Shown here: positions 1 through 5,273 of the stretch, in pieces
Numbering within the stretch: the stretch's first letter is position 1
Layout: every line of letters begins with the position of its first letter
Source of the DNA: Clostridiales bacterium
Lineage (GTDB): Bacteria > Bacillota > Clostridia > Oscillospirales > Oscillospiraceae
DNA length: 5,570 nucleotides
Direction of reading: 5' to 3'
Assembly: GCA_012729875.1 (NCBI GenBank)
Contig: JAAYCC010000039.1
Span: 1-5,570 of the forward strand
The notes under the pieces: model-generated
Databases searched by the model: none
The model's input: the letters and a program-made list of their open reading frames with translations, nothing else
What the model was told of the DNA's origin: nothing
Translations under genes and position numbers: made by a program

Positions 1-17
1 CATTTATTAGTTCAGGG

Positions 18-425
18 TCAAATATCGAGACAGATATTTGTAACACCGTTGACTTCAAACTCGTTCATATAGTCATCCATACGGGCGGTGAGTTCACTAA
101 TGTCTTCGGGATTTAAGTGTTCCTCAGTCATGTCGCGGCGTGCAAGTTCCTCTGCTAAAATGTCGAAGAAGATCGCATCCTCATAGTCGGCAACTGCGTC
201 GTGTATTCCGCCCTCTTCATAGGCGCGGGATGGGAAGATATGTCCCATATAGCTCTGAGAAAGCTCTGAAAAGCCCTCTTGTGCGGCTATAGCGAAGATT
301 TTTTCCTGCAGCAGGTCATAGTTCTCGAAGCGGTCATTGCCTCTGACGGAGTTCAAAATCCAGTTGCCGATATAAACCAAGTCCAACAAATGTCGAAACT
401 CTTTTTTTGTAAGCTCGATTTCCAT
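18..425 (-). CDS. Conserved hypothetical acidic protein, 135 aa
   Basis: I do not recognise a characterised family. The protein is short, soluble-looking and strongly acidic, with no signal peptide and no membrane segment. It reads as mostly helical: an N-terminal amphipathic stretch (about residues 5-28, with LLDLVYIGNWIL), a middle helix (about 36-50), and a very acidic segment around residues 79-98 containing YEDAIFFDIL and LARRD. The C-terminal third (100-125) is rich in Asp and Glu. The general pattern (LVYIGNWI near the start, Y-x-D-x-x-F-F-x-x-L-A-E-x-L-A-x-R-D later) recalls small uncharacterised bacterial proteins, but that is memory, not a search. The ATG start is well supported by an AAAGGAGG Shine-Dalgarno site (431-438) 5 nt upstream, and the frame ends in TGA. 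It is transcribed divergently from murI. No function can be assigned. Confidence 0.82.
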   Translation of the reverse strand: MEIELTKKEFRHLLDLVYIGNWILNSVRGNDRFENYDLLQEKIFAIAAQEGFSELSQSYMGHIFPSRAYEEGGIHDAVADYEDAIFFDILAEELARRDMTEEHLNPEDISELTARMDDYMNEFEVNGVTNICLDI

Positions 426-497
426 AACGGCCTCCTTTCAAAGGACGTCAAAAGATATACCCCAGATTGGTGTGGAGTGAAAACTTCCTTGCAGTGT

Positions 498-506
498 ATT
501 ATATCA
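498..506 (-). promoter_or_regulatory. Extended -10 promoter for the leftward hypothetical gene
   Basis: On the minus strand the sequence reads TGATATAAT, an exact TATAAT preceded by the TG-n extended -10 element. The hexamer 17 nt upstream (521-526, TAGAAT) is a poor -35, which is typical of extended -10 promoters. The predicted start near 491 gives a leader of about 65 nt before the ATG at 425. This is a motif reading only. Confidence 0.55.
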
Positions 507-558
507 ATATCGGGCCCAAAATTCTACTATAATTATTATCAAATATAGTGTGTTTTCC

Positions 559-587
559 TTGAAATTATTTACGATCAGCGATATTAT
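559..587 (+). promoter_or_regulatory. Sigma-A promoter of murI
   Basis: TTGAAA (559-564), a 17-nt spacer and TATTAT (582-587) give 5/6 matches in each hexamer. The predicted start is near 594, leaving a leader of about 54 nt before the murI ATG. A second TATAAT at 528-533 lies upstream but lacks a good -35. The 10-bp palindrome at 594-603 sits at the predicted start point. Confidence 0.65.
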
Positions 588-593
588 TATCGT

Positions 594-603
594 ATTGCGC
601 AAT
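594..603. repeat. Perfect 10-bp palindrome at the predicted murI transcription start
   Basis: ATTGCGCAAT is identical to its reverse complement and lies 6 nt downstream of the murI -10 element. The position suits an operator, but a single 10-bp palindrome in AT-rich DNA can occur by chance. No matching second copy was seen in the window. Confidence 0.4.
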
Positions 604-647
604 TATGTTTAGGATTATTAGTTTTTTATGTTTTTTGGAGAATTATA

Positions 648-1463
648 ATGGACAAAAGACCTATCGGAATATTTGACTCCGGTCTCGGCGGACTTACGGC
701 TGTCCATGAGCTGATGACGCTGATGCCAGGAGAGCATATAATCTATCTCGGAGACTCCGCCAACATGCCTTATGGCGAGAAGACGCACGAACAGATTGTC
801 GAAATGTCCCGCAGGGATATGAAATTTCTGCTCTCCCGCGGTGTAAAGGTGATATTTGTCGCCTGTGGGACGGCGACCTCAAACGCCCTGTACGTTTTGA
901 GAGATGAGAGCCCCGTACCGGTATTCGGCGTTGTGGAGGCGGCGGTGAATGAAGCTTTGGAAGCCACGAGAAACGGCAGAGTAGGCCTGTTGGCAACCCG
1001 TGCCAGCGTGGCGGCGGGAACTTTTGAGAATATGCTGAAGAGGCGTGACCCTAAGCTCCTTGTACATGCGAAGGCATGCCCGAAGTTTGCTACCATGGTT
1101 GAGGACGGCATATTTGAAAAGGACGACGAGCGCGTTGTGGCAGCGGCGGAGGAATACCTTCCCTGTCTCAGGGATGCGGGGGTTGACACCGTGATTTTGG
1201 GCTGTACGCACTACCCGCTTCTGGCCGACGTGATATCAGAGTATATGGGTGAGGGCGTTGTGCTTATAAGCTCGGGAGCGGCGGCTGCGAGAGAGCTTGC
1301 AAATTATTTGCGCGAAAATGGCATGCAAAATGATAATGGTAACGGAAGAACAGAGTTTTTTACAACCGGCGATACCGCGGCGTTCGCGGATAAGGCGAGC
1401 CTCATGATACGTCGGGATATATCTTCGGAACTTACACTTATAGAGCCTTTTGACAAAGCATAA
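648..1463 (+). CDS. murI: Glutamate racemase
   Basis: Cofactor-independent racemase that interconverts L- and D-glutamate in the cytoplasm and supplies D-Glu for the peptidoglycan stem peptide. At 271 aa it has the usual length (about 265-285). Visible signatures are the N-terminal GIFDSGLGGLT with Asp10/Ser11, the substrate-binding PYG (41-43), the first catalytic Cys in VACGTATS (Cys73) and the second in LGCTHYPLL (Cys186, Thr187, His188). ACPKF (144-148) and the C-terminal GDTAAF are also family-like. The residue after Cys73 is Gly; most described glutamate racemases have Asn there (ACNTA). The 116-123 segment is also divergent (ATRASVAA, where GT-x-x-T-x-x-S is common). Both catalytic Cys are present, so I expect an active enzyme, although altered substrate preference (such as an aspartate/glutamate racemase relative) cannot be excluded. 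The start has GGAG (637-640) at 7 nt spacing. Its last codons contain the -35 of the next promoter. Confidence 0.93.
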   Translation: MDKRPIGIFDSGLGGLTAVHELMTLMPGEHIIYLGDSANMPYGEKTHEQIVEMSRRDMKFLLSRGVKVIFVACGTATSNALYVLRDESPVPVFGVVEAAVNEALEATRNGRVGLLATRASVAAGTFENMLKRRDPKLLVHAKACPKFATMVEDGIFEKDDERVVAAAEEYLPCLRDAGVDTVILGCTHYPLLADVISEYMGEGVVLISSGAAAARELANYLRENGMQNDNGNGRTEFFTTGDTAAFADKASLMIRRDISSELTLIEPFDKA

Positions 1464-1478
1464 AGAATATAATATAAT
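1450..1478 (+). promoter_or_regulatory. Exact-consensus sigma-A promoter for DUF1934-argS, overlapping the murI 3' end
   Basis: TTGACA (1450-1455), exactly 17 nt, then TATAAT (1473-1478): a full match to the vegetative consensus. The -35 is built from the murI codons for Phe-Asp-Lys near the C terminus, and the -10 lies just after the murI stop. The predicted start near 1485 leaves a leader of only about 31 nt before the ATG at 1516. That is too short for a T-box or other large leader element, so argS does not look T-box controlled here. Read-through from murI is also possible, since no terminator separates the genes. Confidence 0.8.
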
Positions 1479-1515
1479 AACTATCTCTATTATCGGATAC
1501 AAGGACAAAGTATAT

Positions 1516-1950
1516 ATGAACTTAAAAAATGTAATTATTTCAATAAAAGGCACCCAGCGGGATATGGGCGGAGCCGACGATTCCGTGGAGCTTGTGACAG
1601 ACGGAGTTTTCAGCTTCGAAAACGGACAGGGCAGCTTTTCCTATATGGAGAGCGAGCTTACGGGACTTGAGGGGACAAAGACCACCTTTACCTTCGGCCC
1701 CATGGGAGTTATGATGAACCGGGAGGGCACATTCAACAGCCAGATGTATTTTGAGGAGGGCCAAAAGCACAACTTCCTCTACGAGACGCCCTTCGGGTCG
1801 GCTACTATGGGAGTCAACACAAACCACATTGTAGTGGGAATGGACGAGAACGGCGGCGACCTGGAGATAGACTATCTTGTGGATTACCAGCAGTCTGTCG
1901 TCGGACACAACAGATTCAAGATCAATATCAGAGAGCAGAAGGATGAATAG
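1516..1950 (+). CDS. DUF1934 (YwiB-like) small beta-barrel protein
   Basis: A 144-aa cytoplasmic protein of the DUF1934 family, for which no biochemical role is established as far as I know. Family features are visible in order: an N-terminal strand VIISIKGTQ (6-14), VELVTDG (24-30), the signature YMESELTGLEGTKTTF (43-58), MMNREGTFNSQMYFEEG (66-82), and YETPFGSATMGVNT (89-102). A C-terminal strand pair containing LEIDYLVDY follows. The repeated short strands fit a calycin-like barrel. I start it at the ATG at 1516, with AAGGA (1501-1505) 10 nt upstream. A longer frame could open at a TTG at 1450, but that would put coding sequence across the promoter and add residues unlike the family. Only 3 nt separate its stop from argS, so the two are surely co-transcribed. 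Adjacency to argS is also known for B. subtilis ywiB and supports a conserved but unexplained link. Confidence 0.88.
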   Translation: MNLKNVIISIKGTQRDMGGADDSVELVTDGVFSFENGQGSFSYMESELTGLEGTKTTFTFGPMGVMMNREGTFNSQMYFEEGQKHNFLYETPFGSATMGVNTNHIVVGMDENGGDLEIDYLVDYQQSVVGHNRFKINIREQKDE

Positions 1951-1953
1951 ATA

Positions 1954-3648
1954 ATGGCTAACCTCATTGAAGACGCAAAGCGCTCTATAGACGGGCTGCT
2001 GAAAAATGCATACGACAGGGCTGTGAAGGCAGGCCAGCTGCCGGAAGGTGAATTCCCCCAAGGCAAGGTGGAGATCCCCAAGGACACCACCAACGGCGAC
2101 TACGCGGCAAATCACGCGATGGCGGGGGCAAAGGCTCTGAAAATGCCGCCGAGAAAGATTGCTGAGGTCCTGGTTTCAAACCTCAATCTGTCGGACAGCT
2201 TTTTTGGGGGCGTGGAGATCGCCGGACCCGGATTTGTCAATTTCCGGCTTGCCGACAAGTGGTACGGCGACGTACTCGACGCAATACGTACCGAGAAAGC
2301 CGACTATGGCCGCTCCGATGAGGGCAAGGGCGAGAAGGTCATGGTGGAGTTCGTCTCCGCCAATCCTACCGGACCCATGACCATAGGCAACGCACGCGGA
2401 GGCGTTCTGGGAGACGCTCTGTCCTCCGTTCTGGACAGGGCCGGCTACAGCGTCTGGCGCGAATTCTATGTGAACGACGCGGGAAACCAGGTGGAGCTGT
2501 TCGGCAAGTCCATCGAGGCGCGCTATATTCAGCTTATAAAGGGAGAGGACTCTGTAGAGTTTCCTGAGAACGGCTACCACGGCGACGACATAAAGGAGCT
2601 GGCGAAGCTCATCTTCGAGAGGTACGGGGACAAGTACCTTGACATGGATTCAGAGACCCGCTGTAAGGAATTTGTTGAGTTCGGACTGCCTCATAACATT
2701 GAGCTGATGAGAGAGCATTTGGAGCGCTACCGCATCCGCTTTGACCGCTGGTTTCTGGAGAGCGATCTCCACAAGAGCGGCTATGTCGAGGAGACGGTCA
2801 AGCTTCTTGAGAAAGCGGGCTGCACCTATGAAAAGGACGGAGCGCTCTGGCTTCGCAACACCGACTTCGGCGCGGACAAGGATGAAGTTCTGCGCCGCTC
2901 CAACGGCTTCCACACCTACTATGCCGTAGACATAGCATATCACCGCAACAAGTTCATTGAGCGCGGGTTTGACAGGGTAATCGACGTCTGGGGCGCCGAC
3001 CACCACGGTCATGCGACCCGCTTTGCCGCCTCTATGACCGCTCCGGTGTTGGGGCTGCAGGATAAAAAGCTTGACTTTCTGATTATGCAGATGGTGCGTC
3101 TGGTGCGCGGAAACGAGGTCGTCAAGGTATCGAAACGCACCGGTAAGGCGCTGACTCTCAACGACCTTATGGATGAGATCGGTGTTGACGCCTGCCGATT
3201 TTTCTTTAACGCCAAGCCCGACACACATCTGGAGTTTGACCTTGATCTGGCTATACGTCAGGACAGCGAGAACCCCGTATACTATGTGCAATATGCACAT
3301 GCGAGGATATGCACTCTTATCTCGGCTATGGCTGAGGAGGGGCATTCGATACCTGAGGGCAGAATCGACGCGGCGCTTCTGAACACGGAGCAGGAGCGCG
3401 AGCTTATAAAGCAGCTTGCCCAGTTTACCGACGAAATCCGCCTGGCGGCGCGCGACTATGACCCGTCGCGAATAAACCGCTATGTTATTGAGCTGGCCGC
3501 AAGATTCCACAGGTTTTATAACAGTTGCCGCATAAAAGACGCTGAGCCCGAGCTTCTCGGCGCGAGGCTTGTTCTCTGTGAGTGTACGAGAAGAGTGATC
3601 GAAAACTCTCTGGACATTGTGGGAGTTACTGCACCCGAGAAAATGTAG
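1954..3648 (+). CDS. argS: Arginyl-tRNA synthetase
   Basis: Class I aminoacyl-tRNA synthetase that charges tRNA-Arg with arginine using ATP in the cytosol. At 564 aa it is close to the usual bacterial length (about 550-580). Domains in order: an N-terminal Add-1 tRNA-binding domain (about 1-100, with NGDYAANHAMAGAKAL), then the Rossmann catalytic core beginning at VEFVSANPTGPM (131-142). FYVNDAGNQ (171-179), VWGADHHGH (355-363) and the KMSKS-type loop KVSKRTG (391-397) follow. The DALR anticodon-binding helical domain (about 440-564) ends in the typical LDIVGVTAPEKM. The HIGH signature reads TIGN (143-146), so both histidines are replaced. His-to-Asn at the last position is, to my recollection, common in clostridial ArgRS, while Thr at the first is less expected. 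The rest of the core is intact, so I call it functional. The start has AAGGA (1939-1943) inside the preceding gene. A terminator follows 7 nt after the stop. Confidence 0.97.
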   Translation: MANLIEDAKRSIDGLLKNAYDRAVKAGQLPEGEFPQGKVEIPKDTTNGDYAANHAMAGAKALKMPPRKIAEVLVSNLNLSDSFFGGVEIAGPGFVNFRLADKWYGDVLDAIRTEKADYGRSDEGKGEKVMVEFVSANPTGPMTIGNARGGVLGDALSSVLDRAGYSVWREFYVNDAGNQVELFGKSIEARYIQLIKGEDSVEFPENGYHGDDIKELAKLIFERYGDKYLDMDSETRCKEFVEFGLPHNIELMREHLERYRIRFDRWFLESDLHKSGYVEETVKLLEKAGCTYEKDGALWLRNTDFGADKDEVLRRSNGFHTYYAVDIAYHRNKFIERGFDRVIDVWGADHHGHATRFAASMTAPVLGLQDKKLDFLIMQMVRLVRGNEVVKVSKRTGKALTLNDLMDEIGVDACRFFFNAKPDTHLEFDLDLAIRQDSENPVYYVQYAHARICTLISAMAEEGHSIPEGRIDAALLNTEQERELIKQLAQFTDEIRLAARDYDPSRINRYVIELAARFHRFYNSCRIKDAEPELLGARLVLCECTRRVIENSLDIVGVTAPEKM

Positions 3649-3655
3649 ATTAAGC

Positions 3656-3683
3656 AAAAAGCCGCCTACAAAGGCGGCTTTTT
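3656..3683. terminator. Bidirectional intrinsic terminator between argS and spmB
   Basis: An 11-bp perfect inverted repeat, AAAAAGCCGCC / GGCGGCTTTTT, with a 6-nt loop (3667-3672). The GC core is GCCGCC/GGCGGC. The A-tract on one side and the T-tract on the other let it act as a Rho-independent terminator in both directions. It lies 7 nt after the argS stop and 2 nt beyond the spmB stop, so it serves both convergent operons. Confidence 0.93.
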
Positions 3684-3685
3684 CG

Positions 3686-4204
3686 TCAGAAAAGTAGGTT
3701 TACGAACAGCACTGCGGTAAAAAAGCCCGTGATGTCCGCAATAAGAGCCGCAGGTACAGCATGGCGGCTTCGTTTTATCCCCGCCGCGCCGAAATACACG
3801 GCGATGACATAGAATGTGGTCTCTGTAGAGCCAAGTATTACTGCGGCGCAGCGCCCGGCGAAGGAGTCTGTCCCGCTGGCCGACATGATGTCGCTTCCGA
3901 CTGCCAGAGCCGCGCTACCGCTCAGGGGTCTGAGCAGCATAAGGGGAACCGTCTCCGAGGGTATGCCTATCTTCTCCAGCGCCGGCTGCAGAAGAGCCGA
4001 GAGCGCATCCAGAGCGCCGCTGGCGCGAAGCATATATATCCCCGGCAGCAGCGCGATTAGGGCGGGTAAAATGCTAAAGACGGTTTTCAGACCGTCTTTG
4101 GCGCCGAGGGTCATGGCAGAGAAAACATCTGTGCCGTGAAAAAGGGCATACATCAGGATAGAACCAACTAGCAGAGGGATTACGAGACTTCCTGCCAGTG
4201 TCAT
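3686..4204 (-). CDS. spmB: Spore maturation protein B
   Basis: Integral membrane protein, 172 aa (B. subtilis SpmB is about 178), with the nucleoside-recognition 'Gate' domain shared with SpmA and nucleoside transporters. In Bacillus, loss of SpmA/SpmB gives spores with poorly dehydrated cores and reduced heat resistance; the transported species, if any, is not established. Visible features are an N-terminal membrane segment (about 3-22), a hydrophobic segment FSILPALIALLPGIYML (43-59), LRPLSGSAAL (91-100), GTDSFAG (111-117) and GSTETTFYVIAVYFGAAGIK (125-144). A basic KRSRHA (144-149) and a final hydrophobic helix to the C terminus follow. All are strong family matches. Its ATG overlaps the spmA stop in an ATGA and lacks a strong Shine-Dalgarno site of its own, so translation is probably coupled to spmA. 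The stop is almost in contact with the terminator. Confidence 0.95.
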   Translation of the reverse strand: MTLAGSLVIPLLVGSILMYALFHGTDVFSAMTLGAKDGLKTVFSILPALIALLPGIYMLRASGALDALSALLQPALEKIGIPSETVPLMLLRPLSGSAALAVGSDIMSASGTDSFAGRCAAVILGSTETTFYVIAVYFGAAGIKRSRHAVPAALIADITGFFTAVLFVNLLF

Positions 4205-4782
4205 CTCTTTGACAGCCTCTCGAAGAGCTTAGCGGCGCATAGACCCGCAGTCACCGAACAGGCTGAGCAGAGCCACACGGCCGGCAGGATGTCAAAGGGA
4301 GACTGCGCACCCAGCGCGGCGCGCAGAGAGGCTACGGTGGTGGGGATGAGCTGTATGGACGCAGTGTTCATCACGACCAGCAGGCACAGCTCGTCTGACG
4401 CGTCCGTATGACCGGATAGGCGCTGGAGCCCTTTGGCCGCGTTTATACCTGCGGGTGTAGCCGCGTTTCCCAGCCCCAGAAGGTTTGCGCTGACATTTGC
4501 CGTGAGCGCATTCATAGTGTCCCTGTCACTTGCCGCGGTTGGAAACAGCTTTTTAAGCACAGGCCGCAGCAGGCGGGACAGCCCGTCGGCGAGACCGCTT
4601 TGGCGCATGACCTCCATGACGGCCTGCCAGAAGCATATCAGTCCGCAGATGGAGAGACAAAGTGTTACCGCTGAATGCGCGCCCTCGACCACAGCGGAGG
4701 AGAGAGCGGGAAGACTTCCGCTCAGCGCGGCGTATATAAGGGACAGAATTGGTAAGAGTACAACTATAATATTAAATACCAT
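4201..4782 (-). CDS. spmA: Spore maturation protein A
   Basis: Membrane partner of SpmB, 193 aa (B. subtilis SpmA is about 196), with the same Gate-type domain. Features in order: an N-terminal hydrophobic segment (about 3-21), AVTLCLSICGLICFWQAVMEVMRQSGL (38-64) and LLRPVLKKLFP (71-81). Next comes the family hallmark ANVSANLLGLGNAATPAG (95-112), then MNTASIQLIPTTVASLRA (138-155), and a C-terminal hydrophobic segment (about 164-185) ending in a basic tail. The start is supported by AAGGAAG (4791-4797) with 8 nt spacing. In B. subtilis the order is dacB-spmA-spmB under sigma-E. Here no dacB precedes spmA; it is the first gene of its operon and faces away from abrB. It presumably acts in the mother-cell or forespore membrane during late sporulation, by analogy with Bacillus. 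Confidence 0.95.
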   Translation of the reverse strand: MVFNIIVVLLPILSLIYAALSGSLPALSSAVVEGAHSAVTLCLSICGLICFWQAVMEVMRQSGLADGLSRLLRPVLKKLFPTAASDRDTMNALTANVSANLLGLGNAATPAGINAAKGLQRLSGHTDASDELCLLVVMNTASIQLIPTTVASLRAALGAQSPFDILPAVWLCSACSVTAGLCAAKLFERLSKR

Positions 4783-4812
4783 GACCGAAACTTCCTTATA
4801 TTACAAAAATGG

Positions 4813-4841
4813 AAAATATGTGCAAAACGTATAATTTATAA
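4813..4841 (-). promoter_or_regulatory. Weak sigma-E-like promoter candidate for spmAB
   Basis: On the minus strand CATATTTT (4813-4820) resembles the sigma-E -10 (CATACA-T) at 5 of 8 positions, including the CATA core. Fourteen nt upstream, TTATAAA (4835-4841) has the ATA core of the -35. The predicted start near 4806 leaves a short leader that holds the spmA ribosome-binding site. No good sigma-A promoter points toward spmA. The match is weak in AT-rich DNA, so this is mainly suggested by the known sigma-E control of spmA in B. subtilis. Confidence 0.28.
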
Positions 4842-4849
4842 TCTTTTTG

Positions 4850-4878
4850 TTGACAATATTTTGGAAATTCGTTATAAT
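4850..4878 (+). promoter_or_regulatory. Exact-consensus sigma-A promoter of abrB
   Basis: TTGACA (4850-4855), a 17-nt spacer and TATAAT (4873-4878) match the vegetative consensus at every position. The predicted start near 4885 gives a leader of about 60 nt. Strong expression in growing cells fits an AbrB-type regulator that must be abundant during vegetative growth. Confidence 0.85.
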
Positions 4879-4891
4879 TATCTTGCGAGAG

Positions 4892-4903
4892 GTAATTTAT
4901 TAC
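4892..4903. repeat. Short inverted repeat in the abrB leader
   Basis: GTAAT and ATTAC separated by TT form a 12-bp inverted repeat about 14 nt downstream of the abrB -10. AT-rich sites of this kind at a promoter could be an operator, and AbrB proteins are known to repress their own genes, but AbrB has no strict consensus. Weak evidence on its own. Confidence 0.35.
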
Positions 4904-4918
4904 AGTTAGCCCGCGACA

Positions 4919-4937
4919 CTCAATCGGATTGAGGAGG
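4919..4937 (+). promoter_or_regulatory. Inverted repeat running into the abrB Shine-Dalgarno site
   Basis: CTCAATC (4919-4925) and GATTGAG (4927-4933) are perfect 7-nt complements around a single G; as RNA this would be a 5-bp stem, CTCAA/TTGAG, with a 5-nt loop. The right arm shares bases with the GAGGAGG Shine-Dalgarno site (4931-4937), which lies 7 nt before the ATG. The hairpin would cover only the first bases of that site, so any translational effect is uncertain. Confidence 0.45.
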
Positions 4938-4944
4938 CGACAAT

Positions 4945-5190
4945 ATGAAATCTACAGGAATTGTCAGAAAAGTTGACGAGCTCGGAAGAATCGTACTTCC
5001 GATAGAGCTGCGACGAACGCTGGACATTGCAGAGAGGGACTCCTTGGAAATATATGTTGACGAGGAATCCATTATTCTGCGCAAGTATCAGCCTGCGTGT
5101 ATTTTTTGCGATAATGCGCATGACGTTGTTGTTTACAAGGGCAAGAATGTCTGCAGAAGTTGCATAAATGCTCTCGAAGAAATCAAATAA
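4945..5190 (+). CDS. abrB: AbrB-family transition-state regulator with Cys4 tail
   Basis: DNA-binding regulator of 81 aa. Residues 1-48 form an AbrB-type swapped-hairpin domain nearly identical to B. subtilis AbrB: MKSTGIVRKVDELGR, then PIELRRTLDIAE and LEIYVD. The arginines that contact DNA in AbrB (Arg8, Arg15, Arg23, Arg24) are all present. The C-terminal part is unlike Bacillus AbrB: it is shorter and carries two CxxC pairs (Cys52/55 and Cys70/73, 14 residues apart), a probable small zinc ribbon or knuckle. This layout is, to my recollection, common in clostridial AbrB homologues. AbrB proteins usually work as dimers or tetramers that repress post-exponential and sporulation genes during growth. 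SpoVT has the same N-domain but is about 178 aa with a GAF domain, so it is excluded. The start has GAGGAGG at 7 nt. It is monocistronic, between its own promoter and terminator, and divergent from spmAB. Confidence 0.93.
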   Translation: MKSTGIVRKVDELGRIVLPIELRRTLDIAERDSLEIYVDEESIILRKYQPACIFCDNAHDVVVYKGKNVCRSCINALEEIK

Positions 5191-5209
5191 AGAACTTTTT
5201 GCGACAAGC

Positions 5210-5266
5210 AAGCGGGGCGGTATTCCATTCGGATAACCGTCCCGCTTTATGTTTTTTTATTTTTTT
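5210..5266 (+). terminator. Intrinsic terminator of abrB
   Basis: A long hairpin starts 19 nt after the abrB stop. AAGCGGGGCGGT (5210-5221) pairs with ACCGTCCCGCTT (5236-5247), with one G-U pair. A 2x2 mismatch and a further 3-bp stem (TCC/GGA) around the loop ATTC follow. Downstream is an interrupted T-tract (T7 at 5252-5258, then T7 at 5260-5266). Read leftward it has no T-tract, so it should not serve the convergent gene that ends at 5274. Confidence 0.88.
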
Positions 5267-5273
5267 GGATTTG

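Noticed and set aside
1..17. Possible start codon of another leftward gene (ATG on the minus strand at 3-1)
   Set aside because: There is no Shine-Dalgarno site in front of it and no coding sequence visible, so it cannot be supported.
528..533. Plus-strand TATAAT as the main murI promoter
   Set aside because: The hexamer is perfect but no acceptable -35 lies 16-18 nt upstream and there is no TG extension. The TTGAAA-17-TATTAT pair downstream fits better.
279..548. Plus-strand frame of 89 codons through the 5' half of the left hypothetical gene
   Set aside because: It is antisense to the better-supported minus gene, Cys-rich and without domain logic, and it runs through the promoter region.
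1450..1515. N-terminal extension of the DUF1934 protein from a TTG at 1450
   Set aside because: It would overlap the end of murI and cover the consensus promoter. The added residues do not resemble the family N terminus, and the ATG at 1516 has its own AAGGA.
1464..1515. T-box leader or terminator between murI and DUF1934-argS
   Set aside because: The gap is 52 nt and holds only a promoter and a weak AT-only inverted repeat with no T-tract, which is far too short for a T-box.
1540..2115. 191-codon minus-strand frame across DUF1934 and the argS start
   Set aside because: It is antisense to two well-supported genes and has no family resemblance.
2650..3657. 335-codon open frame on the minus strand opposite argS
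   Set aside because: It lies wholly antisense to a certain argS, has no ribosome-binding site of note and shows no recognisable domain. It is a shadow created by codon bias.
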